Shown in pieces: positions 1 through 6,197 of a stretch of 6,293 nucleotides of DNA; within the stretch, counting starts at the first letter, position 1, and the number at the start of each line of letters is the position of its first letter. Made by a program: the position numbers and the translations under genes. Location: positions 1 to 6,293 of the forward strand of contig CACXFW010000312.1 of assembly GCA_902767065.1 (NCBI GenBank), written 5' to 3'. Under the pieces are notes generated by a model. That model saw only the letters and a program-made list of their open reading frames with translations, made no database searches and was not told the origin of the DNA. Source of the DNA: an uncultured Lachnospiraceae bacterium (GTDB taxonomy: Bacteria > Bacillota > Clostridia > Lachnospirales > Lachnospiraceae).

Positions 1-28
1 CGGACAAGCGGTGAAACCGCTCTGTCCG
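1..28. repeat. Long hairpin at the window edge (possible terminator or repeat element)
   Basis: Arms CGGACAAGCGGT (1-12) and ACCGCT plus TGTCCG (16-21, 23-28) pair over 12 base pairs around a GAA loop, with one bulged C at 22. It lies downstream of the minus-strand histidine kinase. Read on the minus strand it could be the stem of that operon's terminator, but any following T-run would fall outside the window. Read on the plus strand, no T-run follows. It may instead be one half of a dispersed palindromic element together with the hairpin at 39-55. Confidence 0.55.
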
Positions 29-38
29 CCCACAGCGA

Positions 39-55
39 AGAACACGAAGTGTTCT
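39..55. repeat. Second GAA-loop hairpin
   Basis: AGAACAC (39-45) and GTGTTCT (49-55) form a perfect 7-bp stem around a GAA triloop. A GC/GC pair (35-36 with 58-59) could extend it past a tandem G-A mismatch. It sits 10 bases after the hairpin at 1-28 and has the same loop sequence. No T-run follows on either strand, so it is not a classical intrinsic terminator. The function is unknown; a palindromic intergenic repeat or a structured RNA 3' end are both possible. Confidence 0.5.
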
Positions 56-146
56 GAGCAATGGGGGTGCTGAATAGTTACACGATTATAGGATATCGGG
101 TTTGCGCCTTCCGGACAAGATCATCCGGGCAGATTTCACCAAACGT

Positions 147-2471
147 TCATGAGATACAGGGAAGCTCCAGCACCGCGCGGAAGGTATTGTGTGTCGTCTC
201 CACCGCAAAGGAGCCATCCATGAGCTCCGTCAGGCTTCTGGCGATGGACAGGCCCAGACCGCTGCCCTCCGAGCTGCGGCTTTCGTCGCCGCGCACAAAA
301 CGCTCCTCCAGTTCCTGCCCGCTCTTTTCGAGTATCCTGTCCGATTCATTTTCGAAGGAGCAGACCGCCTTTCCATCCTTCTCCACAAGCCGGATCTTCA
401 CAGTGGAGCCGGGCTTTGCATACTTCGTGATATTCCCGAGCAGATTCTCCAGCACTCTCCAGAGCATATCCCCGTCCGCCCTTACATGCAGGGACTTCTG
501 CGCATCGAGCTGCATGATGAGCGGGATCTGTTCGAACCGGTCCTCAAACTCTCCGGCCGCCATCTGCACCATCGAGCGCAGATCCAGGTCCACCATGTTC
601 AGCTCCACGTTCCCCGAACTGATCCGGCTCACATCGATCAGGTCCGTGATCAGGCTCTTCAGCCTCTGGGACTTGCGCTCCAGGATCCTGATGTACTCCC
701 TCTCGCGCTCATTTTCCGGGTTTTCCCGCTTCAGAAGGTCCACATAGCTGATAATCGAGGTCAGCGGCGTCTTCAGGTCATGGGAAAGATTCGTGATCAG
801 CTCCGCCTTCAGGCGCTCGCTCTTCACCATCGCATCTACCGCCTCCTGAAGTCCGTCCCCCATCTCGTTCACCGCCTGCGCCATCTCCAGGCTGTCGCCG
901 GTCAGCGAACCGGTGTCAATCCGGTAATCCAGCTTTCCCTTTGACAGTTCCAAAAGCCCCGCCCGAACGCTCAGCTTGCCCAGGCGGTCCCTCAGAAGAT
1001 ACAGAAGGAATGCCAGGTCAAGCACAACCACGCTGACCACTCCCACGGTGCCGAAAAACCGCAGAAGAAGGAAGTTCAGGAGGATAAACAGCACGTAGGC
1101 AATCATCATCCTTGTGGAGGCGGCGCGCGCCTCCAGAACCTGCGAGCTGACGCGAAGAACCATGTAGGTCACGCTGCCGCTCCACAGGTTCTTCAGGCGG
1201 ATCCTACGGATCAGGCTCAGAAAAGAAAGCAGGACAATCTCATACTCCACAGTCACCATCACGATGATCCACGCGCTCCGGAATTCTTCCGGGATGCGGG
1301 TGCGCAGAATCGTCCGGCTCAGATAGAACCAGGACAGGGCAGCCACCAGGCACAGTCCCGCCGCGATCTCTGTCGCAATCAGGTCAAACCTCGCAGGTGG
1401 AAGCAGGATAGTCCTCCTGCTTCTGCCGGTCGTATGGATACTGACCGCAAGGAGGATCAGGAGAAATAAAAACGCCGCCCCCGCGCAGACCAGGGAAAGG
1501 ATCACGACCGGTTTTCTTCTTTGATACAGAAGATAATCGCGCCTCAGCTCATCCCCGGCGGGATAATCCAGGTTCACGCCAATCGTCACACGCTCATTTG
1601 CCCCCTGGAACACGGTGTCCATGAACGCGGTCGCGGCTTCCTCGTTCATGGTCAGATCCCTGTTTGCCACCATGACATCCTTCGTGCGGACTCCGTCAAA
1701 CAGAAAGGTCAGACCGGGGTCTGAAGCGATCACGTCCCGCGCGGCCGCCACGCCCTTTACCCCCAGATTCGTAAATGACTGCTTGGTCGAGGTATTCTCG
1801 ATATAGTATGCGATATTCCCCGGGACAAATGATTCCGCGGCGCCCCCTGTCTCCTGCCTGTCCTCTTCATACGACAGAAACCGGTCATGGATGTCTGTGC
1901 TTGTCAGGATCAGACTCTGGTAATACTGCAGCAGCGTCTCAAACGGAGTCTGAGAGGCACGCGCGGTCTCGGCGAGCGTTTTCCCGGAAACCGGGAGGAT
2001 TACCTCAAGGCTGGACGCCTCGCTGGCCAGTGCCTCCCAGGTCTCGTCCATGCCCATGGACAGGCTGTCTTCCCCGTACAGCACATTTCCGATCGCCTGG
2101 GAGAGCCTGGTCATCTGAGGATAATAATTGATCAGGTCGCTCAGGCGGAAGGTCAGGTTTTCATTTCTGTTTGCCTCGTCATTGACATCCGATACATATT
2201 GACGGATATCGATCTCTTTATCCAGATCTGTCACGCCGTCCGTGGTGAACAGCTCCTCGTTCATGGCTCTGTCGACCTCCCGGCGGATCAGGTCCTGCGT
2301 ATCGCGCAGAAAGACAGCCGTTTCCTCAAAGGAACGGGCGAGCTGAGACAGCTGCCATGTACCGTCCAGCCAGTAATTGACCGTCAGAAAGGCTGCCGCG
2401 ATGATGCCTACGCAGATCCCCTGAAGGATCACGGCAGACGCTTTGAGTCCGAAGCTGTAAGCAGGCTTCAT
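147..2471 (-). CDS. Membrane sensor histidine kinase with large extracytoplasmic domain
   Basis: This is the sensor of the two-component pair and probably phosphorylates the regulator encoded just upstream. The 774 residues read as: TM1 (about 10-34), an extracytoplasmic domain (about 35-320) that I cannot assign to a family, then five more membrane segments (about 321-345, 362-386, 397-421, 454-471, 474-493). Arginine-rich loops at 350-353 and 422-427 fit a cytoplasmic location. A HAMP-like linker (about 490-545) precedes the kinase core. The H-box is LSHDLKTPLTSI with the phosphoacceptor at His564. The N-box is NLLGNITKYA with Asn676 and Asn680. The F-box lies around ERFVRGD (723-729), and the G2 box is GSGLGL (736-741). 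The usual DxGxG G1 box is replaced by SFENES (705-710), so the normal adenine-contacting Asp is absent. The start ATG lies one base after the regulator's TGA, with GGAGGA 11 bases upstream, so translation is probably coupled. The ligand is unknown. Confidence 0.95.
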   Translation of the reverse strand: MKPAYSFGLKASAVILQGICVGIIAAAFLTVNYWLDGTWQLSQLARSFEETAVFLRDTQDLIRREVDRAMNEELFTTDGVTDLDKEIDIRQYVSDVNDEANRNENLTFRLSDLINYYPQMTRLSQAIGNVLYGEDSLSMGMDETWEALASEASSLEVILPVSGKTLAETARASQTPFETLLQYYQSLILTSTDIHDRFLSYEEDRQETGGAAESFVPGNIAYYIENTSTKQSFTNLGVKGVAAARDVIASDPGLTFLFDGVRTKDVMVANRDLTMNEEAATAFMDTVFQGANERVTIGVNLDYPAGDELRRDYLLYQRRKPVVILSLVCAGAAFLFLLILLAVSIHTTGRSRRTILLPPARFDLIATEIAAGLCLVAALSWFYLSRTILRTRIPEEFRSAWIIVMVTVEYEIVLLSFLSLIRRIRLKNLWSGSVTYMVLRVSSQVLEARAASTRMMIAYVLFILLNFLLLRFFGTVGVVSVVVLDLAFLLYLLRDRLGKLSVRAGLLELSKGKLDYRIDTGSLTGDSLEMAQAVNEMGDGLQEAVDAMVKSERLKAELITNLSHDLKTPLTSIISYVDLLKRENPENEREREYIRILERKSQRLKSLITDLIDVSRISSGNVELNMVDLDLRSMVQMAAGEFEDRFEQIPLIMQLDAQKSLHVRADGDMLWRVLENLLGNITKYAKPGSTVKIRLVEKDGKAVCSFENESDRILEKSGQELEERFVRGDESRSSEGSGLGLSIARSLTELMDGSFAVETTHNTFRAVLELPCIS

Positions 2472-2472
2472 T

Positions 2473-3189
2473 TCAGTCGAGGTCCTCCACCTTATACCCG
2501 ATTCCCCACATCACCTTCAGGTACCTGGGATTCTTCGGATCGATCTCAATCTTCTCCCGGATATGGCGGATGTGGACCGTGACCGTGTTGTCCGCGCAGA
2601 AGGCCTCCTCCTTCCAGATCTTCTCATAGATCTGGTCGATCGAAAACACCTTACCCTTGTTCTGAAGCAGAAGAAGGAGGATGTTATACTCAATCCGGGT
2701 CAGGCGCACACTGTTCCCGTCCACCGTGACTTCCTTGCGCTCATCATCGATGACAAGGCCGCCGCTGTGGTAGACATTGTGCTTCTCCTCCGGCTCAGAC
2801 ATCGTTCCAAGCGTTGTATACCGACGAAGCTGGCTTTTGACACGCGCGACCAGCTCCAGCGGGCTGAAGGGCTTCGGGATATAGTCATCCGCCCCGTAGT
2901 TGAGCCCCATAATCTTATCCGTATCCTGCCCCTTTGCCGACAGAATGATGATCGGGATGCTTGACTTCATATTCTTACGGATCTTCAGGACAGCGGTCAG
3001 CCCGTCCATCCCCGGCATCATGATATCCATGATCAGAAGATGGACCTTTTCCTTCTCCAGAATCGCGATTGCCTCAGGGCCGTCATAGGCCTTCAGGACG
3101 TTGTATCCTTCCTGGGTCAGGTAGATCTCGATCGCATCCGTGATCTCTTTCTCGTCATCGCAGACAAGGATTGTATAATTGTCAGCCAT
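2473..3189 (-). CDS. OmpR/PhoB-family DNA-binding response regulator
   Basis: This is the cytoplasmic output partner of the downstream kinase, a 238-residue two-domain protein of the usual family length. The receiver domain covers about 6-122: acidic pair Asp11-Asp12, phosphoacceptor Asp55 in LLIMDIMMPGMDG, Ser84 at the switch Thr/Ser position, Tyr103, and Lys106 in YIPKPF. The winged-helix domain covers about 140-236, with the recognition-helix region ADNTVTVHIRHIREKI (199-214) and the C-terminal wing MWGIGYKV. I chose the ATG at 3189 because the purine-rich site GAGAGGAAGAGG ends 5 bases before it and the receiver fold starts at once. A longer in-frame reading from 3270 would add 27 unrelated residues, and its ATG would lie upstream of the perfect TATAAT at 3238-3243, so it would not be on that transcript. 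It is the first gene of a two-gene operon. Target genes are unknown; autoregulation is plausible. Confidence 0.95.
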   Translation of the reverse strand: MADNYTILVCDDEKEITDAIEIYLTQEGYNVLKAYDGPEAIAILEKEKVHLLIMDIMMPGMDGLTAVLKIRKNMKSSIPIIILSAKGQDTDKIMGLNYGADDYIPKPFSPLELVARVKSQLRRYTTLGTMSEPEEKHNVYHSGGLVIDDERKEVTVDGNSVRLTRIEYNILLLLLQNKGKVFSIDQIYEKIWKEEAFCADNTVTVHIRHIREKIEIDPKNPRYLKVMWGIGYKVEDLD

Positions 3190-3194
3190 GTTTG

Positions 3195-3206
3195 CCTCTT
3201 CCTCTC
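3195..3206 (-). promoter_or_regulatory. Ribosome binding site that decides the regulator's start
   Basis: Read on the minus strand this is GAGAGGAAGAGG followed by CAAAC and ATG (3189-3187). Two overlapping purine-rich Shine-Dalgarno-like cores support the internal start over the longer in-frame ATG at 3270. Confidence 0.7.
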
Positions 3207-3237
3207 TTTCGTGCCATTCGCCTAAACAGCTCCTTCC

Positions 3238-3266
3238 ATTATACAGGAATTCCCGGAACATTCCAG
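3238..3266 (-). promoter_or_regulatory. Promoter of the two-component operon
   Basis: On the minus strand a perfect -10 TATAAT (3243-3238) lies 17 bases after a weak -35 candidate CTGGAA (3266-3261), which matches 3 of 6 consensus bases. Transcription would start near 3231, giving a leader of about 40 bases before the regulator's ATG. A strong -10 with a poor -35 is common at promoters that need an activator, which may fit control by the regulator itself (inference). Confidence 0.6.
3246..3264. promoter_or_regulatory. Double GGAA/TTCC palindrome, candidate operator
   Basis: GGAATTCC (3246-3253) and GGAACATTCC (3255-3264) are two perfect inverted repeats built from the same half-sites and separated by one C. 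They fill most of the spacer between the -35 and -10 elements of the two-component promoter and run into the -35 element. A protein bound here would block or reshape that promoter. Which protein binds is unknown; OmpR-type regulators more often use direct repeats, so a separate dimeric regulator is also possible. Confidence 0.4.
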
Positions 3267-3286
3267 CCAAAGGGTGTGAATCCTTC

Positions 3287-3326
3287 GTGACGGTTCATGC
3301 CCCGTTACAGGTCGCACCCCGCGGGG
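3287..3326. other. Inverted repeats in the divergent control region
   Basis: GTGACGG (3287-3293) and CCGTTAC (3302-3308) form an inverted repeat with one G-T mismatch and an 8-base loop. It is followed by the perfect 10-bp palindrome CCCCGCGGGG (3317-3326). Both lie upstream of the two divergent promoters, between their -35 elements, where regulator sites are expected. They could also be chance; no known site is recognised. Confidence 0.3.
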
Positions 3327-3342
3327 GAAGAATCGTCCGCAG

Positions 3343-3371
3343 TTGCGAAATATGGCGCAGTAGGATAAAAT
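3343..3371 (+). promoter_or_regulatory. Promoter of malQ-plsC
   Basis: TTGCGA (3343-3348, 4 of 6 consensus bases) and TAAAAT (3366-3371, 5 of 6) are separated by exactly 17 bases, the standard spacing for the housekeeping sigma factor. The start of transcription would be near 3378, leaving a leader of about 54 bases. TGCG (3344-3347) and CGCA (3356-3359) form a short inverted repeat over the -35 that could be a regulator half-site pair, but I see no clear CcpA cre box. Confidence 0.6.
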
Positions 3372-3378
3372 GAGGAGC

Positions 3379-3393
3379 GGCAGCCAGGCTGCC
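3379..3393 (+). other. Small hairpin in the malQ leader
   Basis: GGCAGC (3379-3384) and GCTGCC (3388-3393) form a perfect 6-bp stem around a CAG loop, right at the predicted 5' end of the malQ transcript. No T-run follows, so it is not an attenuator. A 5'-terminal stem can protect an mRNA from decay, which is a possible role here (inference). Confidence 0.35.
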
Positions 3394-3415
3394 TGAAAAC
3401 AATCTCTGCAAGAAA

Positions 3416-3424
3416 AAGGAAGTG
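3416..3424 (+). promoter_or_regulatory. Ribosome binding site of malQ
   Basis: AAGGAAGTG is one base short of a full AGGAGGTG core and ends 7 bases before the ATG at 3432. It supports that start over the later in-frame ATG at 3459, which has only a weak purine stretch before it. Confidence 0.65.
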
Positions 3425-3431
3425 AACACAC

Positions 3432-5012
3432 ATGAATCAGAACCAGAAAGAAACGGGAATGGAGCTGAAAAAAGCCCTTGCCGCGAGAAACCTGAAGGAC
3501 CGGATGAGCGGGATCCTCGTGCATCCGACGTCATTTCCGTCCCCGCACGGGATCGGTGACCTGGGCCAGGGCGCCCGTGATTTCATCGATTTTCTGCAAA
3601 AGACAGATCAGCATCTGTGGCAGGTGCTCCCGCTGGGACCGACCGGGTTTGGCGATTCCCCGTATCAGAGCCTGTCCGCGTTTGCCGGGCAGATCTATAT
3701 CATCAGTCCCGAGGACCTGAAAAAGGAAGGACTGCTCCGCGATGAAGACTTCGAAGGAGAGCCTGAGTGGGATCCCAGAAAGGTGGACTATGGACCTGCG
3801 ATCGAATTCAAAGTCCGGCTGCTGAAGAAAGCGTATGCACATTTCCTCGAGATCGAAGCACACTCTCCCGCGGAAAAGAACCCGGAGCCTTCCATGAGCG
3901 ACCGGTTCAGGGAATTCTGTAAGAAGGAAGCCGGATGGCTGGATGATTATGCACTCTTCTGTGCGCTGAAGGATCATTTCAAGGGATGCTGCTGGCTCGA
4001 CTGGGATGCCGATCTTCGTGAGGGAAAGAGCGCGGCGAAGAAGGAGTATACGCAGAAGCTGAGGCAGGAGATCCGGTTTTATCAGTTCACCCAGTTCCTG
4101 TTCCAGGAACAGTGGATGGCGCTGCGTCTGTATGCGGCGTTGAGAGACGTCGCGATCATCGGCGATATCCCGATCTTCATGGCGATCGATAACTGCGATG
4201 TCTGGGCAGACAAGAAGCTGTTCCGGCTTGACCCGAAGGGCTATCCGCTGGAGGTTGCCGGAGTCCCGCCCGATTATTTCTCCGCTACGGGACAGCTGTG
4301 GGGCAATCCCCTCTATGACTGGGATTATCATGAGAAAACCGGGTATGAATGGTGGATCCGCCGTATGGAGCGCCAGCTCGATCTGGTTGATTACGTAAGA
4401 ATCGATCATTTCCGCGGATTCGTCAGCTATTGGGCCGTCCCCGCCGACGCCGAGACCGCGATTGAAGGAGAATGGAAGGAAGGGCCGGGAGAAAAGCTGT
4501 TCCTTGCTCTCCAGAAGAAGCTCGGGAACGATCTTCCGATCATTGCCGAGGATCTGGGCATCATCACGGAAGATGTAGAAGCGCTCAGGAACCAGTTCCA
4601 TTTTCCGGGAATGAAGGTCCTTCAGTTCGGCTTCGAGAACCTGAGTGACAGGAAGTATGTGCCGCACTTCTACGATTCACCGAACTGTGTCTGCTATACC
4701 GGCACGCATGACAATGATACAACCGTCGGCTGGTACCAGAACCAGAGCGAAGAGGTCAAGGACCGTATCCGCATCATCGGAAACTGTGACGGCAGCGGCG
4801 TCTCTCTTGATTTCATCCGGTTCGCGATGGGCTCCATTGCCCGGTACGCAATCTTCCCGATCCAGGATCTGCTGCAGCTGGATACCAGCGCGCGCATGAA
4901 CACGCCCGGCGTGGCTGCCGCAAACTGGGCCTTCCGCTACGAACAGCCAGACCTTGACGTTGCATGGCGCGCAGACTGGCTGAAGAAGTATACCAGAGTA
5001 TTTGACAGATAA
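3432..5012 (+). CDS. malQ: 4-alpha-glucanotransferase (amylomaltase, GH77)
   Basis: This cytoplasmic enzyme moves alpha-1,4-glucan segments between maltodextrins, serving maltose and starch breakdown or glycogen turnover. The 526 residues match the usual short bacterial amylomaltase length. Family motifs run in order: SGILVHPTSFPSPHGIGDLG (26-45), QVLPLGPTGFGDSPYQS (64-80), GDIPIFMA (244-251), the substrate loop ATGQLWGNPLYDW (285-297), VRIDHFRGF with the expected nucleophile Asp325, IIAEDLG with acid/base Glu373, GTHDNDT with transition-state Asp427, and MNTPGVAAANWAFR (489-502). By family knowledge all three catalytic carboxylates are present, so the enzyme should be active. The first 25 residues are a charged extension ahead of the conserved fold; the good ribosome binding site supports keeping it, though a start at 3459 or at Met25 cannot be fully excluded. 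It is first in an operon with plsC. No other sugar-use gene is visible nearby. Confidence 0.97.
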   Translation: MNQNQKETGMELKKALAARNLKDRMSGILVHPTSFPSPHGIGDLGQGARDFIDFLQKTDQHLWQVLPLGPTGFGDSPYQSLSAFAGQIYIISPEDLKKEGLLRDEDFEGEPEWDPRKVDYGPAIEFKVRLLKKAYAHFLEIEAHSPAEKNPEPSMSDRFREFCKKEAGWLDDYALFCALKDHFKGCCWLDWDADLREGKSAAKKEYTQKLRQEIRFYQFTQFLFQEQWMALRLYAALRDVAIIGDIPIFMAIDNCDVWADKKLFRLDPKGYPLEVAGVPPDYFSATGQLWGNPLYDWDYHEKTGYEWWIRRMERQLDLVDYVRIDHFRGFVSYWAVPADAETAIEGEWKEGPGEKLFLALQKKLGNDLPIIAEDLGIITEDVEALRNQFHFPGMKVLQFGFENLSDRKYVPHFYDSPNCVCYTGTHDNDTTVGWYQNQSEEVKDRIRIIGNCDGSGVSLDFIRFAMGSIARYAIFPIQDLLQLDTSARMNTPGVAAANWAFRYEQPDLDVAWRADWLKKYTRVFDR

Positions 5013-5018
5013 GCTATT

Positions 5019-5759
5019 ATGATCCGTATAATTATTGCTGTGATCCTGACAGCGGTCATCCTGATCGTGTCGCTTCCCTTTCTCGGAGTGCAGTGGCTGC
5101 TTCAGAAGAAGTGGCCCCACTTCGGCGAGCGGGGGGGCTTCCGTTTTATGCAGTTTTCTTTTAAGCTGGTGAGTCTTCCCCTTGGAATCCGCCTGGATGT
5201 AATCGGGCGTGAGAACATCCCAAAGGACAGGCCATGCCTGTTCATCGGAAATCACCGCAGCTATCTGGATGTGATCCTGCTCTATCCGCTCCTGCCCTCC
5301 ATTACGGGCTTTGTCGCGAAAAATGACTTCACGAAAGCCCCCATCCTTCCGATCTGGATGCGCAGGCTGTACTGCCAGTTCCTCATAGACGGGGATCTGC
5401 GTCAGAACCTCCAGTCGATCCTGGCCGCCATTGACAATGTGGGTCAGGGCGTTTCCATGGTGATCTATCCGGAGGGAAAGCGGGGGACCGGCGAGGATGA
5501 GAGGGAACTTCTCGAATTCCACGAAGGCTCCTTTAAGATCGCAACCAAAACAAAGTGTCCCATTGTCCCGATCGCCGTTACCGGAACCAGGGAATGCTTC
5601 GAGCGCCAGTTTCCAAAGGTGCTGCCAGGACATGTGACGCTTGAATTCGGCGCTCCCATCGAGACGGCGCAGATGTCCCGCGAAGAGCTGAAGGGGATCG
5701 GCGCAAAATGCCGGGAAGTCGTGAAGGAGATGGTCGTGAAGAATCATGATCGTCAATAA
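5019..5759 (+). CDS. plsC: 1-acyl-sn-glycerol-3-phosphate acyltransferase (PlsC/LPLAT family)
   Basis: This family transfers an acyl group to lysophosphatidic acid to make phosphatidic acid, the precursor of membrane phospholipids, at the inner face of the membrane. The 246 residues begin with a hydrophobic anchor (about 3-28). Acyltransferase motif I is NHRSYLD (78-84), with the catalytic His79 and Asp84 in the HX4D pattern. A motif II-like region is FLIDGDLRQ (121-129), motif III is YPEGKRG (150-156), and motif IV is CPIVPIAVTGT (180-190). Residues that make catalysis likely are intact. The start lies 6 bases after the malQ stop with no clear Shine-Dalgarno sequence, so translation probably relies on ribosomes finishing malQ. 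A run of seven G at 5131-5137 keeps the frame. Genomes often carry several paralogues, so the exact acceptor lipid is uncertain, and this may not be the main PlsC. Confidence 0.93.
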   Translation: MIRIIIAVILTAVILIVSLPFLGVQWLLQKKWPHFGERGGFRFMQFSFKLVSLPLGIRLDVIGRENIPKDRPCLFIGNHRSYLDVILLYPLLPSITGFVAKNDFTKAPILPIWMRRLYCQFLIDGDLRQNLQSILAAIDNVGQGVSMVIYPEGKRGTGEDERELLEFHEGSFKIATKTKCPIVPIAVTGTRECFERQFPKVLPGHVTLEFGAPIETAQMSREELKGIGAKCREVVKEMVVKNHDRQ

Positions 5760-5775
5760 CCTGCGGCGCACAAAC

Positions 5776-5809
5776 AAAACCGTGGATCCGGAGCGGATCC
5801 ACGGTTTTT
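5776..5809. terminator. Strong intrinsic terminator between convergent genes
   Basis: ACCGTGGATCCG (5779-5790) pairs perfectly with CGGATCCACGGT (5794-5805) around a GAG loop. Flanking A and T residues extend the stem by three A-T pairs, and the right side ends in TTTTT (5805-5809). It lies 16 bases after the plsC stop and so ends the malQ-plsC transcript. On the minus strand the stem is followed by TTTTGTTTG, so it probably also stops transcription coming from spoVG. Confidence 0.93.
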
Positions 5810-5876
5810 CAATTATGCTGTTTAGAGGGCTTTCCCTGATTCCTCAAAGCGCTCTGCCTGCAATCACCATCTTCTC

Positions 5877-6155
5877 TTATTCTGCATCATCATCTTCTGT
5901 CGGGATGGCTTTCTCATACTCACGCAAAATGACATCCTGCATCTGCTGTCTGGTCTCCGAATTGATTGGATGAGCGATATCACGGTATTCTCCGTCGGCA
6001 GTCTTCCTGCTCGGCATCGCAATGAAGAGGCCTTTCTCGCCCTCTATCACCTTGATATCATGAACCACAAACTCGTCGTCCAGCGTCACCGAAACAATTG
6101 CCTTCATCTTGCCTTCTTTAGCAATCTTTCTAACCCTCACATCAGTAATTGTCAT
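5877..6155 (-). CDS. spoVG: SpoVG family regulator
   Basis: SpoVG is a small cytoplasmic nucleic-acid-binding protein. In Bacillus it affects septation and sporulation, and in other Firmicutes it binds DNA and RNA and affects virulence or capsule genes. The 92 residues match the family length (about 85-100) and show its signature stretches: ITDVRVRKI (3-11), [20 protein letters not shown] (18-37), [10 protein letters not shown] (42-51), and RDIAHPIN (58-65) before the C-terminal helix (about 66-83). The acidic tail EDDDAE is typical of the variable end. The ATG has AGGTGAG six bases upstream. I found no convincing sigma-A or sigma-H promoter in the 42 bases before it, so it is probably co-transcribed with the gene entering from the right edge. 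It converges on plsC, with the terminator between them. Confidence 0.96.
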   Translation of the reverse strand: MTITDVRVRKIAKEGKMKAIVSVTLDDEFVVHDIKVIEGEKGLFIAMPSRKTADGEYRDIAHPINSETRQQMQDVILREYEKAIPTEDDDAE

Positions 6156-6161
6156 CTTTTA

Positions 6162-6168
6162 CTCACCT
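6162..6168 (-). promoter_or_regulatory. Ribosome binding site of spoVG
   Basis: On the minus strand AGGTGAG lies six bases before the ATG at 6155, a good Shine-Dalgarno match at standard spacing. Confidence 0.7.
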
Positions 6169-6197
6169 ATCAGACTTTCCTTGTTCTTTCAAAACTG

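Noticed and set aside
1..119. Direct repeat CGGACAAG at 1-8 and 112-119 as a target-site duplication around a small inserted element
   Set aside because: An 8-base match within about 120 bases can occur by chance, and no terminal inverted repeats sit just inside both copies.
111..128. CCGGA/TCCGG hairpin just after the kinase stop as a terminator
   Set aside because: The stem is only 5 bp with an 8-base loop and has no T-run on either strand.
61..747. Plus-strand open frame of 228 codons, with others at 189-944 and 1887-2582
   Set aside because: They lie opposite the histidine kinase, whose motifs are unmistakable. The translations are rich in Ser, Arg, His and Leu without family motifs, as expected from the antisense of GC-rich coding DNA.
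5131..5137. Run of seven G in plsC as a possible frameshift or phase-variable tract
   Set aside because: The frame continues unbroken through it into all the acyltransferase motifs, and seven G is short for phase variation.
3531..5777. Minus-strand open frames of 378 codons (3531-4667) and 366 codons (4677-5777)
   Set aside because: They are antisense to malQ and plsC, both of which show complete catalytic motifs. No promoter or ribosome binding site and no recognisable domain supports them.
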